Positions 42,310-50,846 of a DNA stretch of 64,000 nt are shown here, one piece after another. Position numbers and translations under genes: made by a program. The notes under the pieces were generated by a model, which did not search any database, was not told the origin of the DNA, and worked only from the letters and a program-made list of their open reading frames with translations. This DNA comes from Treponema sp. (GTDB lineage: Bacteria > Spirochaetota > Spirochaetia > Treponematales > Breznakiellaceae), in the NCBI GenBank assembly GCA_031286205.1, contig JAITUR010000061.1, positions 1 to 64,000 of the forward strand, written 5' to 3'. Positions within the stretch are counted from its first letter, which is position 1; every line of letters begins with the position of its first letter.

Positions 42310-43641
42310 ATGCGCGGTTTTAACCTTTACAGACAATCAAAAACAGGTAACTACGCGGCGGAAATTCTTAATCCTGAAACAGGGCAAAGAATTTGTTATC
42401 GGTCAACTATGACCAAAAATAGAGACGAAGCACTTATAATCGTTTCAGGATGGCTTCAGGACGGTATCCCAGAACGCAAGCGCGGGCGCATACCGGTATA
42501 TAAAAAGCCCGAACCACAAACATTGGAAGCGGTATCGAGTTTGACAGGTATTCTTAAAATCATTGAAAATATCGAGTTAGACACTGCCGGAGCTTTACGG
42601 ATTGCGGAAGTATTAAGAAATAGAGGGCTTTTATCCCTTCCGGCAACAGATGCGAAGCGTGGAAGTATAGAATTTATAACTTATCTTAAAAACTTTTTTG
42701 ACTATGAAAAGTCTGCTTATGTACGCGAGAAACTGGCTCACGGGCAGTCGATAGGGCGCGGATATTGCATGGAAGCAACGAGAAGGATAGAACGATTCTG
42801 GGCTCCACAGTTTCAAGGGCGCCAAATGGCAAGCATTACAAGGAAAGACTTAAAAGATTTTTCCCTTCATATTGCCGGCATGGGTTATTCTTCATATCAC
42901 CTGAATTCAATCTTGAAAGCCGGAACGGTTCCATTGGGATACGCGGCACAGGAAGGGTTCATTCCTTCCAATCCCGCCGCCGGGCTTAAAATGTATTCAA
43001 ATAATGAACAGAAGCGCGGATGCCTCACTCCGCAGGAAGTAGAGATGGTTTTTTCCCACTACTGGAAAGATAAAGCGGCATATGCCGGAAATGCGCTTGC
43101 AATGACAACAGGGTTAAGATTAGGTGAAGTACTTGCCATAAGTAAAAATGACATTGATATTGAAAAAAATGTTTTACATATAAGGCACTCATGAAATAGA
43201 AAATATAAAGATGCATTAAAGCTTCCTAAAAATGGGGAAGTCCGCAGAGTTCCATTATTGCCGGATGTTAAAAAAGGACTGCTTGAACTACTGGCGGATA
43301 ATCCGCACAAAACAGATAATCCGTTTGTTTTCTATGGACTTGATCCTTACTTACCGCGTTATGACGGACATTTTATTTATAAAGGACTGAAAGAAGCATT
43401 TATAAGATATGGAATAGACTATAAGGCAAGAAAAATTTGCTTTCACTCATGGCGGCACTATTACGCCGCCCGCATGACGGATGTAATGACAGCGGAACAG
43501 GTACAGCGCGTTACTGGGCATAAATCAAAGGCGGTATTTGAAGCCTATGCGGATCATGTCATTGATGAAAATATCGAGGTTATGGGAAGGGCGGCGGCTG
43601 AAGTGTTTGGGAGTATCTTCCAGTTTAAGAAAAGCGCGTAA
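42310..43641 (+). pseudogene. Tyrosine recombinase/integrase interrupted by a single in-frame TGA (43192-43194)
   Basis: ORFs 42310-43194 and 43258-43641 share a frame. Reading through gives ...LHIRHS[TGA]NRKYKDALKLPKNGEVRRVPLLPDVKKG... . Catalytic FHSWRHYYAARM and VTGHKSKAVFEAY lie downstream. Confidence 0.9.
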
Positions 43642-43721
43642 ATTTTGCGCCTTCTGGGCTACTCCGAAGGCGCTGCTTTATTAAGGGGTGTTAGGGGAAA
43701 TTGTTAGTTTCACCTACCCCC

Positions 43722-44021
43722 TTATGCCGCTTTTGGCTCCGGTCTTACTTGTAAGCCAAAACCCAAAGAAAGTAATACTTTCATAATTGTTTCAAAAGAC
43801 GGATTGCCGCCCTGCGAGAGAGATTTATACAGACTTTCCCTGCCGCGATTTGTATCATCTGCTATTTTTGACATTCCCCGCGCTCGGGCTACATCACCAA
43901 TAGCGGCAATGATAAGATCGGGATCATCGCTTTTGAATATATCGTCAAGATATACGGCGATCTGCTCCTCGGTTTCAAGGTATTCTGCCGGATCCCATAC
44001 AGTTGTTTTTACTGGCTTCAT
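43722..44021 (-). CDS. HigA-like addiction-module antidote (HTH)
   Basis: PVKTTVWDPAEYLETEEQIAVYLDDIF...AIGDVARARGMSKIADDTNRGRESLYKSLSQGGNPSFETIMKVLLSLGFGLQV. Confidence 0.88.
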   Translation of the reverse strand: MKPVKTTVWDPAEYLETEEQIAVYLDDIFKSDDPDLIIAAIGDVARARGMSKIADDTNRGRESLYKSLSQGGNPSFETIMKVLLSLGFGLQVRPEPKAA

Positions 44022-44320
44022 ACTATGCCTCCTAATTTGTCCGCGATTTGCTTCGCGGTCTCTATATCCCTACTCTGCGAAGATTTATTTCCTCCGCAAA
44101 GCAATATGATAATTTCCCTACCCCTTCGGGTGTAATACACACGGTAACCGGAACCGTAATCAATACGCAGTTCTGAAACATTGCCGCCGACTGGCTTAGT
44201 ATCCCCAAAATTGCCGGAAGAGATACGGCGGATACGGGCGTTAATAATGGACTGTGCTATTTTGTCTTTTAAGTCTCTTATCCAAGTCTTAAAATTATCC
44301 GTTTCCTGAACCTTTAGCAT
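44018..44320 (-). CDS. RelE/ParE/HigB-like toxin (TA operon 1)
   Basis: MLKVQETDNFKTWIRDLKDKIAQSIINARIRRISSGNFGDTKPVGGNVSELRIDYGSGYRVYYTRRGREIIILLCGGNKSSQSRDIETAKQIA; start set by promoter position. Confidence 0.88.
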   Translation of the reverse strand: MLKVQETDNFKTWIRDLKDKIAQSIINARIRRISSGNFGDTKPVGGNVSELRIDYGSGYRVYYTRRGREIIILLCGGNKSSQSRDIETAKQIADKLGGIV

Positions 44321-44326
44321 ATCTCT

Positions 44327-44355
44327 ATTGTATCCTGAAAGATACAATATGTCAA
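44327..44355 (-). promoter_or_regulatory. Promoter of TA operon 1
   Basis: Minus strand TTGACA-N17-TACAAT-AGAGAT-ATG; palindrome ATTGTATC-ctgaaa-GATACAAT overlaps the -10. Confidence 0.8.
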
Positions 44356-44370
44356 GAGGTTTCCCCTAAT

Positions 44371-44428
44371 AGTTATTCACTCATTCACATATATATAGGG
44401 AAAAGTGAATGAATGAATAAGGAATGAG
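44371..44428 (+). repeat. TGAATGAA hairpin repeat, copy A
   Basis: agttattcactcattcacatatatatagggaaaagtgaatgaatgaataaggaatgag. Confidence 0.9.
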
Positions 44429-44467
44429 ATAGGGTGTCCAATTTTGCCCCGTACGAACAAGAGGTAA

Positions 44468-44653
44468 TTAAATATTTTGCTTATTTTTCTTGTATGCCCT
44501 TATCCCAATTATTATAACAATAACCGATGCCGCAAACAAAATTAGCCATAGTATAACGCGGAAAAGCAAAGATTTTACGAAAAAATACGCAAATATAAAA
44601 ACACAAATAAGTAGAATTGCCGCCAGTATAAGGGTTTTTATTAATTTAATCAT
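44468..44653 (-). CDS. Small two-TM membrane protein downstream of hicB
   Basis: MIKLIKTLILAAILLICVFIFAYFFVKSLLFRVILWLILFAASVIVIIIGIRAYKKNKQNI; 10-bp gap to HicB. Confidence 0.6.
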   Translation of the reverse strand: MIKLIKTLILAAILLICVFIFAYFFVKSLLFRVILWLILFAASVIVIIIGIRAYKKNKQNI

Positions 44654-44663
44654 ATTGTTACCT

Positions 44664-45065
44664 TTATAATGAAATACTTAACTCCCGACCATAAACGCTA
44701 GCTATTTTTTCCAATGTTTTTACGGTCGGGTTCGCTTTCCGCGGGTTTTCAAGGCGTTGGTAGGATTGATAAGAAAGTCCAAGCCGTTTAGCAATATCGG
44801 TCTGACTTTGTTCTCCCCTGAGTTCCCGAAGCCGGAGAGACAAAATGATATGGCTTGCTACAGAAATTGGATAACCATCTTTATATATGGGCGCAGGAAT
44901 TGCGTTTCCTTGGGAGATGTCGGCTTCAAGACACCCTTCAAGGGCTTCTTTTGCCATTTCTAGAGCGTGTTCGTGAGAAAAACCAAAAGTTAATACATTT
45001 GGCATATCAGGAAAGTCCACTACAAACTTATCCCCATCTTTTTCTATATTGCAACGGTAAATCAT
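44664..45065 (-). CDS. hicB: HicB-like antitoxin with C-terminal XRE domain
   Basis: MIYRCNIEKDGDKFVVDFPDMPNVLTFGFSHEHALEMAKEALEGCLEADI + HTH. Confidence 0.9.
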   Translation of the reverse strand: MIYRCNIEKDGDKFVVDFPDMPNVLTFGFSHEHALEMAKEALEGCLEADISQGNAIPAPIYKDGYPISVASHIILSLRLRELRGEQSQTDIAKRLGLSYQSYQRLENPRKANPTVKTLEKIASVYGRELSISL

Positions 45066-45074
45066 ATAAACCTC

Positions 45075-45254
45075 CTATTTGATACCAGCTTGTTTAAGTA
45101 TCCTTTTTCCCAAAATACCCAAATCAATATTACCATGAAACGGAACAGACACAGAGCGACAGCTTTCTTTGACAAAAATATGATGAGAACCTCTAATTCT
45201 GTTTAGGTTCCACCCATTTGCTTTAAGTATTTTTATTATTTCTTTTGCTGTCAT
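45075..45254 (-). CDS. hicA: HicA-like toxin (YcfA family; TA operon 2)
   Basis: MTAKEIIKILKANGWNLNRIRGSHHIFVKESCRSVSVPFHGNIDLGILGKRILKQAGIK; start set by promoter. Confidence 0.9.
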   Translation of the reverse strand: MTAKEIIKILKANGWNLNRIRGSHHIFVKESCRSVSVPFHGNIDLGILGKRILKQAGIK

Positions 45255-45260
45255 AGAATG

Positions 45261-45289
45261 AATATACAACATATATATTGTATTGTCAA
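45261..45289 (-). promoter_or_regulatory. Promoter of TA operon 2
   Basis: Minus strand TTGACA-N17-TATATT-CATTCT-ATG. Confidence 0.8.
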
Positions 45290-45304
45290 TAGGGCTTCCC
45301 CTAA

Positions 45305-45358
45305 TAGTTATTCACCTTATTCACCTGTATATAGGGAAAAGTGAATGAATGAATAACT
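45305..45358 (+). repeat. TGAATGAA hairpin repeat, copy B
   Basis: agttattcaccttattcacctgtatatagggaaaagtgaatgaatgaataact. Confidence 0.9.
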
Positions 45359-45467
45359 ATTACACACACACACACACTTATATATAGGTATATATGTGTG
45401 TGTGTGTATCATAGCCGGAAGCGTAAGGATTGGCTCTACGGCGTTCGTGAGGATAGAACAAGCCTTG

Positions 45468-45764
45468 TTACCCGCTCTGCGCCATGGGAACCAAGGTTAT
45501 TTTATACCCAAGGGAAAGCGCAACTTTTGCAACGGTATCAAAGGCGGGCTTCCCATTTTTTGAAAGAGATTGATATAGACTGGTACGGGTAACGCCTGCG
45601 GCTTTTGCGGCGGGTGTCATTGCCTTGCGTGCCCGCGCAATATCCGCAAGGGCTACCGGTAAATAGTTATAGTCTTTTTCTTCAAGGACTACTTCTAAGT
45701 ATTCGTGTATGTCGTCATCTGTTTTAAGGTAATTAATAACATCGAATTTCTTGGTTTTAATCAT
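45468..45764 (-). CDS. HigA-like addiction-module antidote
   Basis: FDVINYLKTDDDIHEYLEVVLEEKDYNYLPVALADIARARKAMTPAAKAAGVTRTSLYQSLSKNGKPAFDTVAKVALSLGYKI. Confidence 0.88.
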   Translation of the reverse strand: MIKTKKFDVINYLKTDDDIHEYLEVVLEEKDYNYLPVALADIARARKAMTPAAKAAGVTRTSLYQSLSKNGKPAFDTVAKVALSLGYKITLVPMAQSG

Positions 45765-46054
45765 ATTAAATCCTTTGCCATGTTTCTGGCTTTTATAATA
45801 TCTTTATTTTGCGTAGACTTATTACCACCGCAGAGCATGATAATAATTCTTTTTCCATGGTTCACAAAATAAAGCCTATATCCTTGACCGTATCTGATTT
45901 TAGCTTCAAAAAGACCGTCATTCAGGGATCGAACTTCGCCAAGTGAACCAAGCGACATTGTCCTGATACGCTTAATGATAATTTTTTGAATTTTGCTATC
46001 TGTTAACCCCCTGAGCCAGTTGTCAAATTCATCGGTCAATTCAATATCGTACAT
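45761..46054 (-). CDS. RelE/ParE/HigB-like toxin (TA operon 3)
   Basis: MYDIELTDEFDNWLRGLTDSKIQKIIIKRIRTMSLGSLGEVRSLNDGLFEAKIRYGQGYRLYFVNHGKRIIIMLCGGNKSTQNKDI. Confidence 0.9.
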   Translation of the reverse strand: MYDIELTDEFDNWLRGLTDSKIQKIIIKRIRTMSLGSLGEVRSLNDGLFEAKIRYGQGYRLYFVNHGKRIIIMLCGGNKSTQNKDIIKARNMAKDLI

Positions 46055-46060
46055 ATATAT

Positions 46061-46089
46061 ATTGTATTATATATAAGACAATCTGTCAA
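46061..46089 (-). promoter_or_regulatory. Promoter of TA operon 3
   Basis: Minus strand TTGACA-N17-TACAAT-ATATAT-ATG. Confidence 0.8.
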
Positions 46090-46113
46090 GAGGTTTTAAG
46101 ATAAACCAGTAAG

Positions 46114-46172
46114 TAGTTATTCACTCATTCACCTGTATATAGGGAAAAGTGAATGAATGAATAAGGAATGAG
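46114..46172 (+). repeat. TGAATGAA hairpin repeat, copy C
   Basis: agttattcactcattcacctgtatatagggaaaagtgaatgaatgaataaggaatgag. Confidence 0.9.
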
Positions 46173-46194
46173 GGGGATTTCCTTGATAAAGCCC

Positions 46195-46383
46195 TTATTG
46201 CTCAATGGTGTCCGATAACCCGTTATCAAGGTATCGTATATATTCGGATTTTGGGATAATTTTTCCCCCTATTCCATTTTTAATAATCAGCACACCCCTT
46301 TCGCCGAGCTTGTATAGATAAGATCTGCTTTTTCCCGTAAGTTCCGAAAACTCTTTTATTGTGTACCAGTTTCTATCGTTCAT
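46195..46383 (-). CDS. Small helix-turn-helix protein
   Basis: WYTIKEFSELTGKSRSYLYKLGERGVLIIKNG... Confidence 0.6.
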   Translation of the reverse strand: MNDRNWYTIKEFSELTGKSRSYLYKLGERGVLIIKNGIGGKIIPKSEYIRYLDNGLSDTIEQ

Positions 46384-46428
46384 TTTTACTCTCCTGCACC
46401 GCTAGGGGATATTATTATATATAATTAG

Positions 46429-46647
46429 CTATATCTCTTCCCCGGTGTCGTTTAGGACAAATTTTGCCTTAAATGTGCAATTTAGTACATCGGCAATTTC
46501 TTTCAACTCTTTTTCTGAAAAATTATCCCGTTTCATTTTATTAGACATATTTTGTGGGGATTGTCCAGTTTTTTTTGCAAGGTCGGTAATCGATAATCCC
46601 CGCCTTCCGATTAAAACCTTAATTTTTTCACCAAATGTAAGTGGCAT
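46429..46647 (-). CDS. XRE-family regulator
   Basis: GEKIKVLIGRRGLSITDLAKKTGQSPQNMSNKMKRDNFSEKELKEIADVL; SD ggaggg upstream. Confidence 0.8.
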   Translation of the reverse strand: MPLTFGEKIKVLIGRRGLSITDLAKKTGQSPQNMSNKMKRDNFSEKELKEIADVLNCTFKAKFVLNDTGEEI

Positions 46648-46738
46648 TATTACCCTCCAAATCTATTTATATTATACATCTTATAATGTATTTTCGTCAA
46701 TAATATTTGAAAAATAAATAAAAAAGTGTAAATAATGC

Positions 46739-46767
46739 TTGACAAGCTAAATTAAATAGTGTATAAT
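46739..46767 (+). promoter_or_regulatory. Consensus sigma70-type promoter
   Basis: TTGACA-N17-TATAAT upstream of the 46803 ORF. Confidence 0.85.
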
Positions 46768-46802
46768 TAAACTATAAAATTTAAGACAAGGAGATAATAA
46801 CT

Positions 46803-47207
46803 ATGACAAGAGAATTGAAAAGCAAAGTAATGGCGTTGGGCAACAGGCTAGCCCCTCGCATGGACGGCGACCGCGGCGCGGCATTTGTTCAGGCTTGGAC
46901 AATCGTAAAAGCTGGCGGTCTGGAATTAGCGGTTCGGGGTGTTTCATTCGGCAACCGCCAAGAAGCCCTCCGCAGGCTGGCAAAATACAGCCCTGACCAA
47001 ATACGGGCTTTCATAGTGCCGGAACCCTGCAACAAGGCAGACAAGAAAGCCGCCGCCGTTTGGGTAGGTGTCCAGTACGGGCGTGGATTGTACCGTCTGG
47101 GCTATTTGCCGGCACAATACGCGCCAGCAGCGGTAAGTTTGAAAGCCGCAGGGCTTCGGGTGATAACCGGGGATATTAACGGCGCAAGGCTCCGGGTGGC
47201 GGTGTAA
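46803..47207 (+). CDS. Hypothetical protein of integrative/phage-like elements
   Basis: Strong promoter and SD aaggag; no recognised catalytic motif. Confidence 0.65.
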   Translation: MTRELKSKVMALGNRLAPRMDGDRGAAFVQAWTIVKAGGLELAVRGVSFGNRQEALRRLAKYSPDQIRAFIVPEPCNKADKKAAAVWVGVQYGRGLYRLGYLPAQYAPAAVSLKAAGLRVITGDINGARLRVAV

Positions 47208-47289
47208 GGAACAGTATAGGGGCGTAAACAGCCCCGAACTGATATTTTTGCCTTACCTGTATGGGTGGGAACAATACAAGGGGGATATT

Positions 47290-47520
47290 ATGACAGATAA
47301 AGCGTATGAAAAAAAAGTTAAGAGTTTGGGCGGAGTGGCAGAATACCCAAGCTGTACAGTGGATTTTCCTAAAGATTTCCGCATAAATACTAAAAAGGAA
47401 GCATTGGACTTAATGGATATTCTTATTAGTAACGAAACCAAGAGCGGAAATCTTTACACTGTTACATTAAACGAACCTTTTACAGCATTACGGGAATTCA
47501 TGGAAAGGGTTTTAACATGA
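47290..47520 (+). CDS. Hypothetical protein
   Basis: ATG MTDKAYEKKVKSLGGVAEYPSC with upstream aagggggat; 4-bp overlap with the next ORF. Confidence 0.55.
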   Translation: MTDKAYEKKVKSLGGVAEYPSCTVDFPKDFRINTKKEALDLMDILISNETKSGNLYTVTLNEPFTALREFMERVLT

Positions 47521-47690
47521 ACAAAAAAAGAAAAAAGTACTTAAATCATAAGTCCATTAAAAAAGGGCTGAATAGGTATATTAAGGAATCAATAGAAGCG
47601 TACGAGATAGCTAAAAAAATAAGGGAAAACAACCCTTACGCGGAAAAGGCATATAATGACGGAATAGCCGCCATATTGCGGAGATTGTAA
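47517..47690 (+). CDS. Small hypothetical protein (57 aa)
   Basis: ATGA stop-start overlap with the previous gene: MNKKRKKYLNHKSIKKGLNRYIKESIEAYEIAKKIRENN... (below ORF-track cutoff). Confidence 0.5.
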   Translation: MNKKRKKYLNHKSIKKGLNRYIKESIEAYEIAKKIRENNPYAEKAYNDGIAAILRRL

Positions 47691-47696
47691 AATAAT

Positions 47697-47758
47697 AATG
47701 ACGGGTAAATGGAACTATCCATGCCCTGCCGTGAGGCACTGCCGCCCGTCATTTTTTA
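47697..47758 (+). terminator. Intrinsic-terminator-like hairpin
   Basis: AATGACGGG ... CCCGTCATT-TTTTA. Confidence 0.65.
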
Positions 47759-47922
47759 TTCACCGCGCCCGTATGGGATGCGGATATTCGTTTACAGGGG
47801 GAAGCCATAAGGAACGGATAAAAACGCTATGCCGGGAGAGCAGAACCCGGCAATTTTTACTTATTCTACGGGAATGGAAAATATGATAAAATAGATATAC
47901 CTACCAAAATGAGGAGGGGGGA

Positions 47923-48648
47923 ATGAAAAAGAAAGTCAAAGCAATATGTATTAACGGAGAGCCATTTCCTGATCTTGGAATAAAACCCGAATTAGAATTA
48001 AATCCCGATGAAGATATAATTACAGGCAAATTCAAGGGTGTAAAAAAAGAAATATATAATAAAGCAAATACAGACTTAAAAGCAAAATGCGACACATACG
48101 GTAAAATATATGAAGATGCGTTCCTTGGTAAAACAGACAAAAACAAAGCTATCTTATTACTTGAAAATAAAAAAAATGATGTTGCCGGAAAACTTGAAAG
48201 AATAGAAAAATTGCGAAACCCATGTGAAAAGGGAATTACGGTTAGCGGAAATGACATAAACCTTGTAACGAATAAGGGTTATTATAACTTACAGCATGAT
48301 GTATACACTGGTTTATTAAAAAGTTTGAATTATTGGCAGGACAGAATAAGAAATATTCCGGCAAATAAGATAGAGCCTGAAAGCCTTGAACCTATAAAAT
48401 ACCCCAAAGACATAAAAAATGAATATAGAGAAATATTAAAGGTATTGTACGGTAAAAAATATATTTCGCAATTAAAAGACGGAAAATATCCTTTAATATC
48501 TAGAAAAGGTAGACCAATAGTAAGAGAATTAATACATAAAGGAATGGGAGGAGGTACTATTTTATTATTTATTAAATATATTGATAATATACCAGCCGAT
48601 ACCGCAAGTCGTTACTACCGAGAATTGAAAGTCGATAAACCGTCTTGA
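47923..48648 (+). CDS. Hypothetical protein
   Basis: 241-aa ORF with SD aggagggggg; no recognised domain. Confidence 0.65.
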   Translation: MKKKVKAICINGEPFPDLGIKPELELNPDEDIITGKFKGVKKEIYNKANTDLKAKCDTYGKIYEDAFLGKTDKNKAILLLENKKNDVAGKLERIEKLRNPCEKGITVSGNDINLVTNKGYYNLQHDVYTGLLKSLNYWQDRIRNIPANKIEPESLEPIKYPKDIKNEYREILKVLYGKKYISQLKDGKYPLISRKGRPIVRELIHKGMGGGTILLFIKYIDNIPADTASRYYRELKVDKPS

Positions 48649-48761
48649 GAGCGGAACATAAATATTTTATCTTCCGTTAGTTCCGTTCCAAAAAACAAAA
48701 GAAATAGCCGTATACTACCCATAAATCAATTTACTGTCGTGGAGACAGAAAAGGAGCGTTT

Positions 48762-48956
48762 ATGATGTTATTAGACAAGAAGGGAGCGGCTGAATTATTG
48801 CAGGTTTCAACAATCTCAATTGACCGCTTCAGAAAAGACGGATTATTGCCATTCCGGCAACTTGGATCGCTTGTCAGGTTTACCCAGGAAGACATCGATG
48901 TTTTTCTCAAAAGAACCCTTACGGAAGATGTAAGGAGGTACAATGAGGTACAATGA
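48762..48956 (+). CDS. Excisionase-like helix-turn-helix (HTH_17) protein
   Basis: MMLLDKKGAAELLQVSTISIDRFRKDGLLPFRQLGSLVRFTQEDIDVFLKRTL. Confidence 0.82.
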   Translation: MMLLDKKGAAELLQVSTISIDRFRKDGLLPFRQLGSLVRFTQEDIDVFLKRTLTEDVRRYNEVQ

Positions 48957-49022
48957 GAGGACACTGGTTAATAAGAACATAGCTTGCGGCTCTGCTATAA
49001 AGGAAGAGATTGGAGGGTGGGC

Positions 49023-49220
49023 ATGAGTTTTGAAATTAACCATGAAGCAGAGGGAATTGCTTACATCGCGTTCCATAGAGAACTCATGAGTTTGGAATTT
49101 GGTAAGGTTACCCTTGAGTGTTGTGTCCATGATGGACACCCAAAATTTAGGATAATAAAAGAAACAAGTATCATGCCCGGCAAAGCGACTTCAGGATCAC
49201 AAGGAAGCTATGATATTTAA
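49023..49220 (+). CDS. Small hypothetical protein
   Basis: MSFEINHEAEGIAYIAFHRELMSLEFG...; SD ggaggg upstream. Confidence 0.5.
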   Translation: MSFEINHEAEGIAYIAFHRELMSLEFGKVTLECCVHDGHPKFRIIKETSIMPGKATSGSQGSYDI

Positions 49221-49444
49221 TCGGGAATAAATTACTGTCGCAAGACAGAAGGAGAGTCAATGAAAAGTAAAAAATTAGCCGTCCGGGGCAAGGCGTATCC
49301 CGAACGGCAAACGACAAAATCAACAAAATCTAATTACATAATAAACGAAAAACGCCGTTGTGTCAATCCGCCGCCGTATTTAAGCGCACTTAAAGCCCCG
49401 AAAATAAATGCCATGACAGCTAACGCCGCTAGAAGGGGGATTTA

Positions 49445-50824
49445 ATGGACAGAATAGAAATAGAACAATGCTATTTGGGGAGCCTTTTACATTCCGAAGG
49501 AAAGCCTGAAACACGCCTTAATGTTAAAGACTTCCAAAGTCCGGCAAATGCTAAAATATTCAGAGCTATATACGATTTATGGGATAATGGAGTACAGCCC
49601 GATCTTACAACTGTGTTTCATGAGCTCCCCGGTGAGGCTTCGCGTATTCAAGAACTGACGAATACTGTATCGAGTGCAGCCAATCTTGTGTATTATGAAG
49701 ATCAAATATTATTGGCAAGCCAAAAACGCAATATAGAGACGGAACTGGATTTATTTAGAAGCACTATTGAAACATCTGATAATATGGCGTTGGAAACGAA
49801 TGTAAATGATTTGTTATTGAAACTTGAAAAAATTAAATTTGCCGGCACTGGTAAAAAACCTTGGCAGACCGGAAAGACGGCAAGGCAAATAATGAAAGCG
49901 GATTATCCGCCGTTGAAGTGGACGGTTGAAGGAATAATCCCTGAAGGTCTTACAAAGATTGACGGTGCGCCGAAAATGGGCAAGTCATGGTTTGCTTTAC
50001 ACTTAGCGACAGCCGTTTCTTGCGGCGGTTACTTCATGGGATCGGAAAAAATTAAACAGTGTAAAAAAGTTCTGTACCTTGCGTTAGAAGACGGAGAGAG
50101 GCGCATTAAAGACCGTCTGGAAAAACAGGGTAGTATTAGCAATGATAATCTAACCTTTATAACAGCTACTACATGGGAAGGGAGCTTATCCTCATTGAAG
50201 GGATACTTAACAGAATTCCCGGAAACAGGGTTAGTCATCATTGATACTTTATACAAATTTTGTCCTATGGAAGATAGCAATAAGTATTCTGAAACTTATA
50301 GGGCTGTTTCCGCAATTCAAAAAATAGCTATTGAAAAACATATCTCTATTGTTTTAATACACCACACTAGAAAAGGGAGCGGGAACAGAAACGGCGAAAC
50401 TTCATGGGCAGACGAAGGAATGGGATCACAGGGTATAAATGGCGCAGTCGATACCATTATCCAGTTAAGGAGACCTGACGGCAAACCGGACGGGGAAATG
50501 ATTATTAAAGGTCGGGATGTAGAAGAAAATTGTTATAATATAGCTTTTAATGCTGACATTTGCGCATGGAAAATTACAGGTAAGGGAAACATTATAAAAG
50601 AACGCAGTATGCCGCCTGAGCAAAAACGCATATACGATTTAATTGTCGGTGCCGGAGAGGTTGGAATAACAGCCAGCACTATCGCGGGGTTTTTGGGAAA
50701 GAAACAAAATACTGTCTTAAATACATTAAAGAGGCTGGAAGATCAAAACAAGGTTTTTAAGACAGGCGGCAGGGACGGCGTTTATTCCTGTTCACCTGTT
50801 CATTCCTGTTCACAAAGTGAATAG
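49445..50824 (+). CDS. DnaB-N domain + RecA-like (AAA_25/RepA) replication ATPase
   Basis: N-terminal IEQCYLGSLLHSEG (DnaB_N-like); GAPKMGKSWFALHLA Walker A; LVIIDTLYKF; ISIVLIHHTRKG; C-terminal winged helix. Confidence 0.85.
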   Translation: MDRIEIEQCYLGSLLHSEGKPETRLNVKDFQSPANAKIFRAIYDLWDNGVQPDLTTVFHELPGEASRIQELTNTVSSAANLVYYEDQILLASQKRNIETELDLFRSTIETSDNMALETNVNDLLLKLEKIKFAGTGKKPWQTGKTARQIMKADYPPLKWTVEGIIPEGLTKIDGAPKMGKSWFALHLATAVSCGGYFMGSEKIKQCKKVLYLALEDGERRIKDRLEKQGSISNDNLTFITATTWEGSLSSLKGYLTEFPETGLVIIDTLYKFCPMEDSNKYSETYRAVSAIQKIAIEKHISIVLIHHTRKGSGNRNGETSWADEGMGSQGINGAVDTIIQLRRPDGKPDGEMIIKGRDVEENCYNIAFNADICAWKITGKGNIIKERSMPPEQKRIYDLIVGAGEVGITASTIAGFLGKKQNTVLNTLKRLEDQNKVFKTGGRDGVYSCSPVHSCSQSE

Positions 50825-50846
50825 TGTGAATAGTGTGAATAAGGAT

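Noticed and set aside
44371-46172. TGAATGAA repeats as a CRISPR array or a standard integron attC array
   Set aside because: Copies are 0.8-0.9 kb apart and separated by operons, and no clear GTTRRRY/RYYYAAC core sites are present. No integron integrase was recognised, only a tRNA-type tyrosine integrase.
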